A DNA stretch of 64,000 bases from Enterobacteriaceae bacterium UBA5654 (GCA_002421005.1 DIJC01000004.1:372001-436000), one strand, 5' to 3'; counted from the first letter of the stretch, positions 48,910-59,321 are shown. Translations and numbers: made by a program. The notes: generated from the sequence alone by a model not told the origin.

Positions 48910-49929
48910 ATGGCTCACGAAAAAATCGTTACCGCCTTTGAGCAACCCCAGCAGGCAGCCGCCGCGAAAGAAAAGCTCATTGCGGAAGGTATCCCGGAAA
49001 GTCATATTGATATTATTTCGGGTGAAAGATTACGCGTTGAGGATAAAGAAATCCGTCACCCCAGCTTCTGGCAGCGACTATTTGGGGACGATGTTGACGA
49101 CGACTACGCCACTGAATATAACAAAGCCATTCAGCTTGGCGGCGTGCTGTTAACCGCTCGCGTCGATAAAGACGACGCCGATCGCGTCGAAGCGCTGCTT
49201 GATACCTACGCCAGTGACTACTCTTCACTGCATAGCTACAACGATCCGACCACGCATCGTGATTATCTTGGCGAGGTAGACAGCACCAGCGCCGACATTG
49301 GCGGCGTGCGTCCGGTTGATAACCCGGTCTCCGGCGTGGGCACTGGCGGTGTGACCGGCGTAACTCCACCGAATATCGGCGGCGTGCGTGCCGTTGACCC
49401 GGATACGGTCACCGCTTCAGAAAGAACCCGCGACTGGGGGAGTACCGAGGAAATCACCGATACGGACGACCTGTCTGATACCCGTGATTTTGCTGAAGAA
49501 CGCGATCTGACCCATACGCACGGCCTGAACGACACCAACCGTGAGTCCCTGCAACTGGCTGAAGAAGAAATCGACATCAGCAAGCGTCGGGTAAGCGATG
49601 GCCGCATTCGTCTGCGCCGTTACACCACTGAAGAAGATGTTTCCGAAGATATTTCCCTGACCGAACAACATGCGAACGTCTTCCGTTCTGCTGTTGACGA
49701 TCCGGCGTATCTGCATGACGTTGACTGGTCAGAAAAAACCATTGAAGTCGAAGAATCTCATGAAGTGCCAGTCGTGAATAAAACCGCGCATATTCGTGAA
49801 GAAGTGGGCTTAGATACTCAGACCACCCAGCGTACCGAAACGGTAAAAGATACCGTGCGTCGTCAGGATGTGGAAGTCGATAAAACGGACGCCGAACGCG
49901 ATCGTTTTTCAGATGATAAGAAGTTCTAA
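48910..49929 (+). CDS. YsnF/AvaK plus DUF2382 general stress protein
   Basis: 339 aa from the ATG at 48910 (GAGGAGAATTTC upstream). An N-terminal general-stress (heat-induced YflT-like) domain covers about residues 1-95 (KIVTAFEQPQQAAAAKEKLI, GGVLLTARVDKDDADRVEAL). A Gly/Pro/Thr-rich acidic linker (about 115-205) with a repeated IGGVR-V-D element follows, then a C-terminal DUF2382 module (LQLAEEEIDISKRRVSDGRI, VDWSEKTIEVEESHEVPVVN). Soluble and very acidic. Likely induced by osmotic or desiccation stress by family analogy; mechanism unknown. Confidence 0.85.
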   Translation: MAHEKIVTAFEQPQQAAAAKEKLIAEGIPESHIDIISGERLRVEDKEIRHPSFWQRLFGDDVDDDYATEYNKAIQLGGVLLTARVDKDDADRVEALLDTYASDYSSLHSYNDPTTHRDYLGEVDSTSADIGGVRPVDNPVSGVGTGGVTGVTPPNIGGVRAVDPDTVTASERTRDWGSTEEITDTDDLSDTRDFAEERDLTHTHGLNDTNRESLQLAEEEIDISKRRVSDGRIRLRRYTTEEDVSEDISLTEQHANVFRSAVDDPAYLHDVDWSEKTIEVEESHEVPVVNKTAHIREEVGLDTQTTQRTETVKDTVRRQDVEVDKTDAERDRFSDDKKF

Positions 49930-49942
49930 GATTGACCCCATC

Positions 49943-49969
49943 GCCCCCACTCAGTGGGGGCTTTTTTTT
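49943..49969 (+). terminator. Terminator of the DUF2382 pair
   Basis: GC-rich stem GCCCCCAC/GTGGGGGC with TTTTTTTT, 14 bp after the stop; it also lies just beyond the mppA stop on the other strand. Confidence 0.9.
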
Positions 49970-49978
49970 GGCTCTTTA

Positions 49979-51595
49979 TCAGTGCTTGATAATATACATC
50001 GTCCGGCTATAGGCGACGTCTTCCGGGTTATTAATCGGATAACCTTTCAGCCAGGGTTTGATTAAGCGCCCGTTGGTATACTGGTAAATCGGTGCAATCG
50101 GTGCCTGCTCCGCCAGAATATTTTCTGCCGCGTTATAGTCCGCATTACGCGCCGCCGCCGTGGTTTCCAGCGTGGCCTGATTGATCATCTTGTCATAGGC
50201 CGGATTATTAAAGCGCGAAATATTGCCGCTGTGCGTGGAGGTCAGCAGCGATAAAAACGTCGATGGCTCGTTATAATCCCCTACCCACGATGCGCGGATC
50301 ACATCGAAATTGCCGGTGTTGCGCGAATCAATATACGTTTTCCATTCCTGATTTTGCAGTTTGACATCTACGCCCAGATTTTTCTTCCACATCGAGGCAA
50401 CCGCGATGGCAATTTTCTGGTGGTTTTCCGAAGTGTTATACAGCAGCGTCAGCGTGAGCGGACGCCCCGGCCCGTATCCGGCCGCCTGCAGCAGCATTTT
50501 GGCCTGCGCGTTCAGCTCTTCCTGGCTCATCTGTTCGATTTGCAATTTCTGCGGGGTGAAGCCCGCCGTCACATCCGGCGTAAAACGCCACGCCGGTTTT
50601 TCGCCGGTGCCCAGCACTTTCTCCGTCATCAGGCGCCGGTCAATGGTCATGCTGAGCGCCAGACGCACCCGCGCGTCGGCGGTCGGCCCTTTCTGGGTGT
50701 TAAAAGCGTAATAATAAGTGCCGAGCTGGGGTGGGGTATAAACCTGACCAGGAATGTCCTTAAGCAATTTTTTATACAAATTTTTCGGGAAGGATTCGGT
50801 GATATCTACGCCGCCCGCCAGATAACGTTTAGTGGCGGCAGATTCCTGGTTGATCGGAATAAAAGTGACTTTTTTAACTACCGTATTGCTGTTATCCCAG
50901 TAATGCGAATTAGGCTCGACCACCAGCTTTTCATTGACCACCCGATCTTTGAGTACGTATGCGCCGTTGCCAATAAGCTGACCGGGGCGGGTCCATTCTT
51001 TGCCACTTTCAACGTTAGCTTTTTTCACCGGATAAAACGCAAAGCTGGCGGTAAGATTGGTAAACCACGGCAGCGGTTTATCGAGCTGAACGCGCAGAGT
51101 TCGGGCATCGACGGCACTCACGCCGAGTTTATCGACCGTCGCTTTGCCATCTATAATGGCCTGCGCATTGGTGATCCCGGCAAGCGCCGCAAACCAGGCA
51201 AACGGAGACAGCGTTTTCGGATCGACCAGACGCTGCCAGCTATAGACAAAATCCTGCGCGGTGACGGGCGTGCCGTCTGACCACTGCGCGTTATCGCGCA
51301 GCGTGAACGTCCAGACGCGGTTATCGCTGGTCTGCCATTTCGTCGCCACGCCGGGGACCATCTCCCCTTTCTCATTCTGATTCACCAGCCCTTCATACAG
51401 GTCACGGATCACCTGAATTTCCGGCAGGCCGACGGCCTTCGCCGGGTCCAGGGTGGCGGGTTCATCTTTAATATGACGCACCAGTTCTTGTTTCTCCGCC
51501 AGCACCGTGCCGGGAGGAACATCCGCCGCGAAAGAAAAAGAAGAGAGGGTGCTTAACCACAGCGCGCAGCAGGTCATTGAAACAGGATGCTTCAT
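49979..51595 (-). CDS. mppA: Periplasmic murein tripeptide-binding protein MppA
   Basis: 538 aa from the ATG at 51595 with a signal peptide (MTCCALWLSTLSSFSFA). It is an OppA-type (SBP class 5) solute-binding protein and almost colinear with E. coli MppA (AVGLPEIQVIRDLYEGLVNQ, NQESAATKRYLAGGVDITES, ending SRTMYIIKH). It delivers L-Ala-D-Glu-meso-DAP to the Opp permease for recycling. The frame extension to 51751 has no support. Adjacent mpaA and ycjG process the same peptide. Confidence 0.96.
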   Translation of the reverse strand: MKHPVSMTCCALWLSTLSSFSFAADVPPGTVLAEKQELVRHIKDEPATLDPAKAVGLPEIQVIRDLYEGLVNQNEKGEMVPGVATKWQTSDNRVWTFTLRDNAQWSDGTPVTAQDFVYSWQRLVDPKTLSPFAWFAALAGITNAQAIIDGKATVDKLGVSAVDARTLRVQLDKPLPWFTNLTASFAFYPVKKANVESGKEWTRPGQLIGNGAYVLKDRVVNEKLVVEPNSHYWDNSNTVVKKVTFIPINQESAATKRYLAGGVDITESFPKNLYKKLLKDIPGQVYTPPQLGTYYYAFNTQKGPTADARVRLALSMTIDRRLMTEKVLGTGEKPAWRFTPDVTAGFTPQKLQIEQMSQEELNAQAKMLLQAAGYGPGRPLTLTLLYNTSENHQKIAIAVASMWKKNLGVDVKLQNQEWKTYIDSRNTGNFDVIRASWVGDYNEPSTFLSLLTSTHSGNISRFNNPAYDKMINQATLETTAAARNADYNAAENILAEQAPIAPIYQYTNGRLIKPWLKGYPINNPEDVAYSRTMYIIKH

Positions 51596-51740
51596 AAGAT
51601 TCCCCAGGAGGTCAGGATAAAGTGGCTTAATTATTTGTTTTGCATGAAGGAAAAGCAAACGTCTTATGACAGAAAATTGACGGCGTCGTAAATTAATATA
51701 CTGTGAGAATAAACTGATAGTATCCAGAATGAGGTGTTCG

Positions 51741-52454
51741 ATGACTGCCACGCGTCCCCGCTCCGAACGCGGCGCATTTCCGCCCGGTACTTTGCATTAT
51801 GGTCGCTCGTTGCTGGGCGCGCCCTTGCTGTGGTTTCCGGCACCGCTCGCCGATCGCGAAAGCGGGTTGATTATTGCAGGCACCCACGGTGATGAAAACG
51901 CCTCGATCGTGACCCTTTCCTGCGCCATGCGCACGCTGGCCCCGGAGTTACGGCGTCATCATGTGGTCCTGACGGTCAACCCGGATGGCTGCCAGTTGGG
52001 GCTACGCGCCAATGCCAGAGGCGTTGACCTTAACCGCAATTTTCCGGCGGCGAACTGGAAAGCTGGAGAAACCGTTTACCGCTGGAACAGCGCGGCGCAG
52101 GCGCGGGATGTGGTGCTGCTGACCGGGGATGCGCCCGGATCGGAACCCGAAACCCAGGCGCTGTGCCAGTTAATTCAGCAGATCCACCCAGGCTGGGTGG
52201 TTTCTTTTCACGATCCGCTGGCCTGCATTGAAGATCCGGCACACTCCGCGCTGGGGGAATGGCTCGCCGACGCCTTCCGGCTTCCGCTGGTGGGTAGCGT
52301 CGGTTATGACACGCCCGGCTCGTTTGGTAGCTGGTGTGCCGATATCGGTCTGCCCTGTATTACCGCCGAATTCCCGCCGGTTTCAAACGATGAGGCCAGC
52401 GAAAAATATTTATCCGCGATGACCGGCCTGCTGCGCTGGCAGGCTCAGAGATGA
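51741..52454 (+). CDS. mpaA: Murein peptide amidase A (MpaA)
   Basis: 237 aa from the ATG at 51741 behind TGAGGTG. It is an M14-like zinc carboxypeptidase: zinc ligands in AGTHGDENAS (HxxE) and the later His (VVSFHDP), RGVDLNRNFPAANW substrate-binding Arg/Asn, and catalytic Glu in CITAEFPP. It cleaves the gamma-D-Glu-DAP bond of murein tripeptide. It is divergent from mppA, and its 3' end overlaps the end of ycjG by 10 bp. Confidence 0.95.
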   Translation: MTATRPRSERGAFPPGTLHYGRSLLGAPLLWFPAPLADRESGLIIAGTHGDENASIVTLSCAMRTLAPELRRHHVVLTVNPDGCQLGLRANARGVDLNRNFPAANWKAGETVYRWNSAAQARDVVLLTGDAPGSEPETQALCQLIQQIHPGWVVSFHDPLACIEDPAHSALGEWLADAFRLPLVGSVGYDTPGSFGSWCADIGLPCITAEFPPVSNDEASEKYLSAMTGLLRWQAQR

Positions 52455-53395
52455 AGCTCGCCGGTGGTGAAGTTCAGGGACGGTTCGACATCAACCGCAA
52501 GCCAGGTCGGGCCATCGAGGTCGGCAAAACGCACGTTATCCACCAGCGGTAGCGCCGCAGCAATCGCGCGGGAGGTGCAGAGCATACAGCCCAGCATCAG
52601 CGCAAACCCCTGCGCCTGCGCGTCTTTCGCCAGCGCCAGCGCCTCGGTCAGACCGCCGGTTTTATCGAGCTTGATATTGATCATGTCGTAACGCCCGCGC
52701 AGCGCGCGCAGGCTGGCGCGGGTGTGGCAACTTTCATCAGCGCAAATCGGCAGCGGATGAATAAAATTACCGAGCGATTCATCTTCCCCGACCGGCAGCG
52801 GCTGCTCCAGCATCGCCACATTCAGATCGGCCAGCAACTGACAGCGCGCCGCCAGTCCTTCACTGACCCAGGATTCATTGGCATCCACGATGAGCGTGGC
52901 GTCCGGGACGGCGGCGCGAATAGCCACAATGCGTTCGCTGATGAGATGATTATCCATTTTGATTTTCAGCAGCCGCGCACCCTTTTGCCACAGCGTCGAG
53001 GCGCTGGCGGCCATCTGTTCCGGGGTGCCGATCACCACGGTCTGCGCGGTAGTAATGGTTTGATGCGCGGGCACCAGGCGCGCCCCCGCCCTGCGCCGCG
53101 CCAGATCCCACAGCGCGCAGTCCACGGCGTTACGCGCCGCGCCCGCTGGCAGCAACTGCTGAAGTTGTTCGATGCTGGCTCCGGCTTCTAATGCGTCATT
53201 GATGGTCATAATTTGCGCCATGACCGAATCAATACTCTCACCATAGCGCGGGTACGGCGTACATTCACCCACGCCTTTTACGCCATCTTCTTCAATTTCG
53301 ACAACCACCACTTTAGCTTCGCTACGGCTGCCTCGGGCAATCACAAACGGCGTATGAAGCGGCCAGGCTTCCTCATAAACTCTCAGGCTTCTCAT
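52445..53395 (-). CDS. ycjG: L-Ala-D/L-Glu epimerase
   Basis: About 316 aa from the ATG at 53395 (MRSLRVYEEAWPLHTPFVIA), an enolase-superfamily (MLE subgroup) enzyme. Catalytic Lys in LLKIKMD, metal ligands in IVDANESW (Asp), MLEQPLP (Glu) and ICADESCHT (Asp), and the second Lys in INIKLDKTGG. It epimerises L-Ala-D-Glu to L-Ala-L-Glu in murein recycling. Compared with E. coli YcjG from memory, a few residues are missing around RRRAGARLVPAH. Divergent from tpx. Confidence 0.95.
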   Translation of the reverse strand: MRSLRVYEEAWPLHTPFVIARGSRSEAKVVVVEIEEDGVKGVGECTPYPRYGESIDSVMAQIMTINDALEAGASIEQLQQLLPAGAARNAVDCALWDLARRRAGARLVPAHQTITTAQTVVIGTPEQMAASASTLWQKGARLLKIKMDNHLISERIVAIRAAVPDATLIVDANESWVSEGLAARCQLLADLNVAMLEQPLPVGEDESLGNFIHPLPICADESCHTRASLRALRGRYDMINIKLDKTGGLTEALALAKDAQAQGFALMLGCMLCTSRAIAAALPLVDNVRFADLDGPTWLAVDVEPSLNFTTGELHL

Positions 53396-53496
53396 TGCAG
53401 ATCCTCGTGTGCCAGGCGCTAAAAGCGATTGCTGTGTTAACACATGTTGTCTTACACTAGCGACGGCGTTAATTATATGTAAACAGGAAGAAAATC

Positions 53497-54003
53497 ATGT
53501 CACAACTCGTGCATTTCCAGGGCAATCCGGTCGCCGTTTCCGGCGCTATCCCGCAGGCAGGTACGGCCGCGCAGCCCTTTACACTGGTCGCAAAAGATCT
53601 CTCCGACGTCACACTGAGTCAGTACGCAGGCAAACGCAAAGTGCTGAATATTTTCCCCAGCATTGATACCGGCGTTTGTGCCGCCTCTGTGCGTAAGTTT
53701 AACCAACTTGCCACAGAAGTGGAGAACACCGTGGTGCTTTGTATCTCGGCCGATTTGCCGTTCGCCCATTCCCGCTTTTGTGGCGCAGAAGGTCTGAGCA
53801 ACGTCATCACCCTTTCCACGCTGCGCAATCCAGAATTTCTGGAAACCTACGGCGTAGGCATTGCGGAAGGCGCGCTGAAGGGGCTTTCGGCCCGCGCGGT
53901 GATTGTTATTGATGAAAATGACAAGGTCGTATTTAGCCAGCTGGTGAATGAAATCACCAATGAACCTGACTACACCGCCGCGCTGGAATCCCTGAAAGCG
54001 TAA
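53497..54003 (+). CDS. tpx: Thiol peroxidase Tpx
   Basis: 168 aa, an atypical 2-Cys peroxiredoxin reduced by thioredoxin; it prefers alkyl hydroperoxides. Peroxidatic Cys61 lies in [15 protein letters not shown] and resolving Cys95 in [12 protein letters not shown]. Starts [16 protein letters not shown] as in E. coli, with AGGAAGAAAATC upstream. Single gene with a bidirectional terminator before tyrR. Confidence 0.97.
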   Translation: MSQLVHFQGNPVAVSGAIPQAGTAAQPFTLVAKDLSDVTLSQYAGKRKVLNIFPSIDTGVCAASVRKFNQLATEVENTVVLCISADLPFAHSRFCGAEGLSNVITLSTLRNPEFLETYGVGIAEGALKGLSARAVIVIDENDKVVFSQLVNEITNEPDYTAALESLKA

Positions 54004-54006
54004 CGG

Positions 54007-54044
54007 ACAGGCCCGGCATCGCAAGGTGCCGGGCCTGTATTTTC
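54007..54044. terminator. Bidirectional terminator between tpx and tyrR
   Basis: Perfect 12-bp stem ACAGGCCCGGCA/TGCCGGGCCTGT with an eight-base loop, followed by ATTTTCCC on the plus strand. Confidence 0.8.
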
Positions 54045-54046
54045 CC

Positions 54047-55588
54047 TTACTCTTCGCCCTTCTTCTGACTTAAACCATATTCACGCAGCTTATTGGCAAT
54101 CGCCGTATGGGAAACGCCGAGTCGTTTCGCCAGTTTACGCGTGCTGGGATAGTTACGATAAAGTTGGATCAGCACCGAACGCTCAAAGCGGCTGGTAATA
54201 TCGTCCAGCGAACCTTCCATCGCCTCTTCGCCCGGTGCAACCGTGTCGACATCGTTGTCAGGCAGTAAAATGTCCTGCGCTCGTAGCTCGTAGCCCTCAA
54301 GCTGCGTCAGCGCGCGGTAGACGGCATTTTTCAACTGGCGCACGTTACCAGGCCAGGCATAGCGGGTCAGCACACCGTTAACATCCGAGGCCAGCTTAGG
54401 CCGCGAGATGCCCTGCTCGTCGGCAAAGCGGGCGACAAACAGTTCGGTCAACGGCATGATGTCCGGGGTCCGCTCGCGCAGCGGCGGCAGGTTGAGAGTC
54501 AGCACATTGAGGCGGTAATATAAATCCTCGCGGAACAGCCCTTTTTGTACCAGCTCCAGCAAATTTTTTTGGGTGGCGCAAATCACCCGCACATCGACGT
54601 GGATTTCATGGTCCTCACCCACCCGACGGAACGTGCCGTCGTTGAGGAAGCGCAGCAGCTTGACCTGCATTCGCGGCGACATTTCACCAATTTCATCCAG
54701 TAACACCGACCCGCCATTGGCCTGCTCAAAGAAGCCTTTCTTGCCTTCCGGGGCATGACCAAACAGTTCACTTTCGACCGCATCTTCCGGGATAGATGCG
54801 CAGTTCAGCGCCAGATAGGGTTTTGCCGCTCGCGGGCTGGACTGATGGCAGGCGTGGGCGATCAAATCTTTTCCGGTGCCGGTATCGCCAACGATCAACA
54901 GCGGCGCGGTGAGCATCGCCAGCTTGCGCGCCTGCTCCACGACGTGGCGCATTTTGGGACTCACGGCAACCACCTGACTAAAAGCGCTCACGTCCTGGGC
55001 ACTGACGTTTTGCAACTGTCGCCCCATCCGCACCGTGGAACGCATAACCACCACCGCGCCGGTCAGCAGACGCTGCGCGTCTTCGCCGTCGAGATAGACC
55101 GGGGTGATCTCCAGCAGGAAATTCTGCCCGTTGACCACGACGTGCTCGGTATGGGAGTCCACCGGCTTACCTTCCAGCCAGCGCAGGAAGTTAAAATCGC
55201 CAATCAGTTGCCCGATATTGTGATTGCGCAGCCGCGCCTGATCCTGGCCGAAAAGCTGGCAGCTGGCGGGGTTCGCCAGTTCGATTTTACTTTTGGTATC
55301 CAGCGACAGCATCGGATCCGGCATGGCTTCCAGCAATGCGCTGAGCGCCAGGTGCTCGCGCTCGGAGGGCATCCACGGCACGGTGCGGACATCAGTCACG
55401 CCCGCAATACGGCGGATTTCCGCCATCAGGTTGCTGAAAGAGGCAAATTCCAGCTCGGAAAAATTAAGGTAAATACGCCCAACCGGATCGATTTCAATCC
55501 CGCGCAGGTCAATGCCGCGTAGCACCAGCAGATCGAGCAACTCACGGGCGAGGCCAAGCCGATCTTCACAGAAAACTTCAAGACGCAT
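54047..55588 (-). CDS. tyrR: Transcriptional regulator TyrR of aromatic amino acid genes
   Basis: 513 aa. N-terminal ACT domain (MRLEVFCEDRLGLARELLDL), PAS (about 80-190), AAA+ domain with Walker A VGDTGTGKD and Walker B SVLLDEIGE, and a C-terminal helix-turn-helix (TRKLAKRLGVSHTAIANKLR). The sigma-54 contact loop GAFTGA is replaced by APEGKKG, as known for TyrR, which works with sigma-70. It responds to Tyr, Phe and Trp with ATP. A TyrR-box-like palindrome lies upstream. Confidence 0.97.
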   Translation of the reverse strand: MRLEVFCEDRLGLARELLDLLVLRGIDLRGIEIDPVGRIYLNFSELEFASFSNLMAEIRRIAGVTDVRTVPWMPSEREHLALSALLEAMPDPMLSLDTKSKIELANPASCQLFGQDQARLRNHNIGQLIGDFNFLRWLEGKPVDSHTEHVVVNGQNFLLEITPVYLDGEDAQRLLTGAVVVMRSTVRMGRQLQNVSAQDVSAFSQVVAVSPKMRHVVEQARKLAMLTAPLLIVGDTGTGKDLIAHACHQSSPRAAKPYLALNCASIPEDAVESELFGHAPEGKKGFFEQANGGSVLLDEIGEMSPRMQVKLLRFLNDGTFRRVGEDHEIHVDVRVICATQKNLLELVQKGLFREDLYYRLNVLTLNLPPLRERTPDIMPLTELFVARFADEQGISRPKLASDVNGVLTRYAWPGNVRQLKNAVYRALTQLEGYELRAQDILLPDNDVDTVAPGEEAMEGSLDDITSRFERSVLIQLYRNYPSTRKLAKRLGVSHTAIANKLREYGLSQKKGEE

Positions 55589-55655
55589 GGGATTTTTCCC
55601 TGAACAGTCAACGTTACTAAGAATGATAAGCTACGCGGAGGCAATCGGGAAGATA

Positions 55656-55679
55656 GCTGTCAACAAATATTGACAGCTG
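55656..55679. promoter_or_regulatory. TyrR-box-like palindrome upstream of tyrR
   Basis: TGTCAACAAATATTGACA sits in a perfect inverted repeat with 9-bp arms (AGCTGTCAA/TTGACAGCT) and a 6-bp spacer. The TyrR consensus is TGTAAA-N6-TTTACA, so spacing and most bases agree. It lies 68-91 bp before the tyrR start, consistent with the known autoregulation. Confidence 0.7.
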
Positions 55680-55708
55680 ATTGAAGAAATGAGGGATAGC
55701 GCGGAAAT

Positions 55709-56773
55709 TTAGCGGGGTGGTTCCGGCGTTTTATTACGTTGAAGCGTCTCTTTAAGCTGACCGACCAACTGACGGCGAAAATCGCCCAGACGCGGCTTGT
55801 CATCGTCGATCCACGGCAGCGGGCGGCAAAGCTCCATCGCCTTGATACCCAGCCGGGCGGTCAGCAGACCCGCGCCAATGCCCTGGGCTGCGCGGGTTGA
55901 CAGTCGTGCGGCAAGATCCTGAGACATCCAGTCCATACCGACCTCGCGCACCAGCTCGCTCGCGCCAGCAAAAGCCATGTTCAGCAGCACCAGACGAAAC
56001 AGCCGCAGGCGGCTGTAATAGCCCAGTTCGATGCCATACAGCGTGGCAATACGATTAATCAGCCGCAGATTGCGCCAGGCGATAAACGCCATATCCACCA
56101 GCGCCAGCGGGCTGACCGCGATCATCAGCGTCGATTCGGCGGCGGAGCGGCTAATTTCCCGCCGCGCCTGGGCGTCCAGTACCGGTTGAACCAGATGCGC
56201 ATACAGGCCGACGATTTCACGATCGTTTTGTGTTTCATGGATGGCGGCGTACCAGCGCTGAAGCGCCGGATGCGACTGGTTAATTCCCGCCTGTTGGGCC
56301 AGTTTTTCACAAAACGCGCGCCCTTTCCCGCTGCCGTGACTGTGAAGCAACTCGCGCGCTTCGTCACGCTCGTGCGCGCGCTGGCGCAGACGCCAGAGCC
56401 GCCGCCACTCCTGGGCCAGCGAGCCGACGCCCGCACCGATAATCAGCGCGCCCGCCGCACAGCCGCCGAGCGCCACCCAGTCCTGCGTTTGCCAGGCATT
56501 CATCGTCCACTGCACGCCCTGTCCCACCACGCTTGCGCCAAACAGCGCCAGCCCCGCCATCACCATTTTGCGCCACAGACTGCGACGCGGACGCAGAGCC
56601 GCCTCCACTGCCGCCTCTGCCGGACCCTCGTCGGTGATAAGCTCGTCGCTGACGACCGGGGCGAATTTCTCCGCCTCAACGTGGCTGAAATGCTGGGCGG
56701 CCTTGAAAGATTCCTGCGCTTCAGCCTCCAGCGGCCCGCTGAAATCAATGCGCGGTTTAAGTGGTTCGGTCAT
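55709..56773 (-). CDS. ycjF: YcjF, DUF697 inner-membrane protein
   Basis: 354 aa (UPF0283). After a soluble acidic N-terminus come two TM helices (about 70-122) and a C-terminal DUF697 helical region ([20 protein letters not shown]). It overlaps ycjX by four bases (coupled). ycjX-ycjF belong to the phage-shock/stress (sigma-32 and PspF-linked) genes of E. coli. Function unknown. Confidence 0.93.
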   Translation of the reverse strand: MTEPLKPRIDFSGPLEAEAQESFKAAQHFSHVEAEKFAPVVSDELITDEGPAEAAVEAALRPRRSLWRKMVMAGLALFGASVVGQGVQWTMNAWQTQDWVALGGCAAGALIIGAGVGSLAQEWRRLWRLRQRAHERDEARELLHSHGSGKGRAFCEKLAQQAGINQSHPALQRWYAAIHETQNDREIVGLYAHLVQPVLDAQARREISRSAAESTLMIAVSPLALVDMAFIAWRNLRLINRIATLYGIELGYYSRLRLFRLVLLNMAFAGASELVREVGMDWMSQDLAARLSTRAAQGIGAGLLTARLGIKAMELCRPLPWIDDDKPRLGDFRRQLVGQLKETLQRNKTPEPPR

Positions 56774-58167
56774 CGTAATTTATCCCCGATTAAAAATTCC
56801 AGCGCGGCATCCAGGCGAATATGCGGTAGCGGTTTATCGACGTCCATCACCGCCGGGCGAAAATCTTCAAACTGAAAGCCCTGGCTTTGCCAGAAGGCCT
56901 GACCCGGCAGGCGGGCAGGCACTTCGCCCGGATACACCGTCAGCGGTGCGCCATCCTGTAAACGATGCCCGCGCAGGGCTGGCACCTTATTGCCATCGAC
57001 GTCGATTAAACCGCCTTCCGTCGCCTGCACAGAGGCCAGCCCCAGACAGTCCATCGTTATCCCTTCAAACGCGGCGTTCTGCCACGCATCCTGAATCAGC
57101 TGTTGCAACAGCGAAACCATACTGGCGTGCTGATCGACGGTGACGTGATCCGCTTTGGTTGCGGCGAACAGCAGTTTGTCGATCACCGGCGAAAACAGCC
57201 GACGGAACAGCGTGCGCTGCCCGTAATGAAAGCTCTGCATCAGTTGCGTCAGGGCCAGCCGCATATCGTTAAACGCCTGCGGACCGCTGTTAAGCGGTTG
57301 CAGGCAGTCCACCAGCACAATCTGCCGATCGAAGCGCAAAAAGTAGTCTTTATAAAAACCCTTCACCACTTTTTCGCAGTAATAATGAAAGCGTTCGCGC
57401 AGCATTCCGGCGTTGGTATGGCGACCGGCCTGCGCCAGCGTCGCTTCGCCGACGCCATCAACATCGGGCCACGGGAAAAACTGGAGCGCGGGCGCGCCCG
57501 CCATATCGCCGGGCAGCACAAAGCGCCCCGGCTGAATAAAATGCAGCCCCTGCTTTTTGCACTGGTGCAGATAGTCAGTCCAGGCAGCGGCAATTTCCGC
57601 AAGACGATTTTCATCGGCAGGCGCGAGCGGGTCCAGCCCCTGACAGCATTCGCGCCAGCGCGTGGACCACTCCGCCCGCTGGCCCTTCAGCAGCCCGGTC
57701 ATCTGCCGCGACCAGCTCAGATAATCCTGCGCCAGCATCGGCAGGTCGAGCAGCCACTCGCCGGGGTAATCGACTATTTCCAGATACAGCGTTGAGGTTT
57801 CGCGAAAGTGACGCAGCAGCGAATCCTTTGAGCGAAAACGCAGCGCGAGGTTAATCTCACTGACGCCACGGGTCGCGGTGGGCCACATCGGCGGCGTGGC
57901 GTAAAGCTGGGCCAGTCCTTCATCGTAGGTAAAACGCGGTACGCCAAAATCGCGCTGCGGCACGCGCTTTACGCCCAGCAGACGCTCTTCCCGCACCGCG
58001 CTTAATAGCGGCAGACGCGCGCCCGCGTGAACGTTGAGTAATTGATTGACGACCGAGGTGATGAATGCGGTTTTCCCGCTGCGACTCAGTCCCGTGACCG
58101 CCAGCCGCAAATGACGGTCCACGCTGCGATTGACCAGCGCATTAATTTCATTCGTAAAACGTTTCAT
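56770..58167 (-). CDS. ycjX: YcjX, P-loop GTPase-like stress protein (DUF463)
   Basis: 465 aa from the ATG at 58167 (AGAGGG upstream; a GTG at 58170 is in frame). Walker A is [10 protein letters not shown] at about residue 29, switch-like [14 protein letters not shown], and the NKxD equivalent is ATKADHV. It matches E. coli YcjX over its length. Members of DUF463 bind GTP; E. coli ycjX is heat-induced. First gene of ycjXF, located just before tyrR in the same orientation. Confidence 0.95.
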   Translation of the reverse strand: MKRFTNEINALVNRSVDRHLRLAVTGLSRSGKTAFITSVVNQLLNVHAGARLPLLSAVREERLLGVKRVPQRDFGVPRFTYDEGLAQLYATPPMWPTATRGVSEINLALRFRSKDSLLRHFRETSTLYLEIVDYPGEWLLDLPMLAQDYLSWSRQMTGLLKGQRAEWSTRWRECCQGLDPLAPADENRLAEIAAAWTDYLHQCKKQGLHFIQPGRFVLPGDMAGAPALQFFPWPDVDGVGEATLAQAGRHTNAGMLRERFHYYCEKVVKGFYKDYFLRFDRQIVLVDCLQPLNSGPQAFNDMRLALTQLMQSFHYGQRTLFRRLFSPVIDKLLFAATKADHVTVDQHASMVSLLQQLIQDAWQNAAFEGITMDCLGLASVQATEGGLIDVDGNKVPALRGHRLQDGAPLTVYPGEVPARLPGQAFWQSQGFQFEDFRPAVMDVDKPLPHIRLDAALEFLIGDKLR

Positions 58168-58301
58168 CACATCCCTCTTCCCGGCTGTCAGCCCTGAAAA
58201 TAGTAAATGGGGTCAGGTTATTAATAATCAACCGCTGTTGTAATCCGGTCCATCTCCAGTAAGATAGTCATCATTGACGCTATGACGGAGCTGTCTGAAG
58301 G

Positions 58302-59312
58302 ATGTCCCCCACTATTTATGATATAGCGCGCGTGTCCGGCGTTTCGAAATCCACTGTTTCGCGGGTGCTTAATAAGCAGACTAATATTTCTCCCGAAGCG
58401 CGGGATAAAGTATTACGAGCCATTGAACAATTAAACTATCAGCCGAATAAACTCGCCCGCGCCCTTACCTCTTCCGGCTTCGATGCCATTATGGTCATTT
58501 CAACCCGCTCAGCCAAAACGACGGCGGGTAATCCATTTTTCCAGGAAGTCCTTCACGCTATCACGGCAAAAGCAGAAGATGAAGGCTTTGACGTTATTTT
58601 ACAGACGTCCCACAGTTCAGCGGATGATTTACAAAAGTGCGAAAGTAAGATCCGCCAGAAGATGATCAAAGGCATTATTATGCTCAGTTCCCCTGCCGAT
58701 GAATCTTTCTTTGCCCGACTGGATCAATACGAAATTCCGGTGGTGGTCATTGGCAAAGTTGAAGGACAGTATCAACACGTTTACTCGGTCGATACCGATA
58801 ATTTCCGCGATAGCGTTGCCCTCACCGATGCGTTAATCGATCGCGGGCATAAAAACATTGCCTGTCTTCATGCGCCGCTGGATCTGAATGTTTCAGTAGA
58901 TCGTCTTAACGGCTATAAAAAGAGCCTGGAAAACCATCATTATTCATTGCGCGAAGAGTGGATTATAGACGGGGGTTATACGCATGAAAGCGCGCTGGAC
59001 GCCGCGAGAAAATTATTAGATCAGCCGCAAATCCCCGATGCGGTTTTTGCCACCGACAGCATGAAAATTATCAGCTTATATCGTGTCGCGGCAGAGAAAA
59101 ATATTGCCATTCCGCAACAGCTGGCGGTAGTGGGCTACAGCAATGAAATGCTCTCCTACACGCTGACGCCACCGCCGGGCGGTATTGATGTGCCGACGCG
59201 CGCGCTCGGTGAGCAGGGCTGCGATCTGCTGTTTAAGCGCATCGCCGGAAAAGCCAGCCCGCAAGCGGTGATCGTCAAAACGCACATTTCACTCACCGCG
59301 TCACTGGCCTGA
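58302..59312 (+). CDS. ycjW: LacI-family regulator YcjW
   Basis: 336 aa: N-terminal helix-turn-helix ([20 protein letters not shown]), hinge helix (LARALTSSG) and a periplasmic-binding-like effector domain. It matches E. coli YcjW, which controls the ycjMNOPQRSTUV-ompG glucoside cluster and has been linked to kojibiose and H2S control. Plus strand, convergent with ompG. A GGAGCTGTCTGAAGG leader precedes the ATG. Confidence 0.93.
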   Translation: MSPTIYDIARVSGVSKSTVSRVLNKQTNISPEARDKVLRAIEQLNYQPNKLARALTSSGFDAIMVISTRSAKTTAGNPFFQEVLHAITAKAEDEGFDVILQTSHSSADDLQKCESKIRQKMIKGIIMLSSPADESFFARLDQYEIPVVVIGKVEGQYQHVYSVDTDNFRDSVALTDALIDRGHKNIACLHAPLDLNVSVDRLNGYKKSLENHHYSLREEWIIDGGYTHESALDAARKLLDQPQIPDAVFATDSMKIISLYRVAAEKNIAIPQQLAVVGYSNEMLSYTLTPPPGGIDVPTRALGEQGCDLLFKRIAGKASPQAVIVKTHISLTASLA

Positions 59313-59321
59313 TAAACACGT

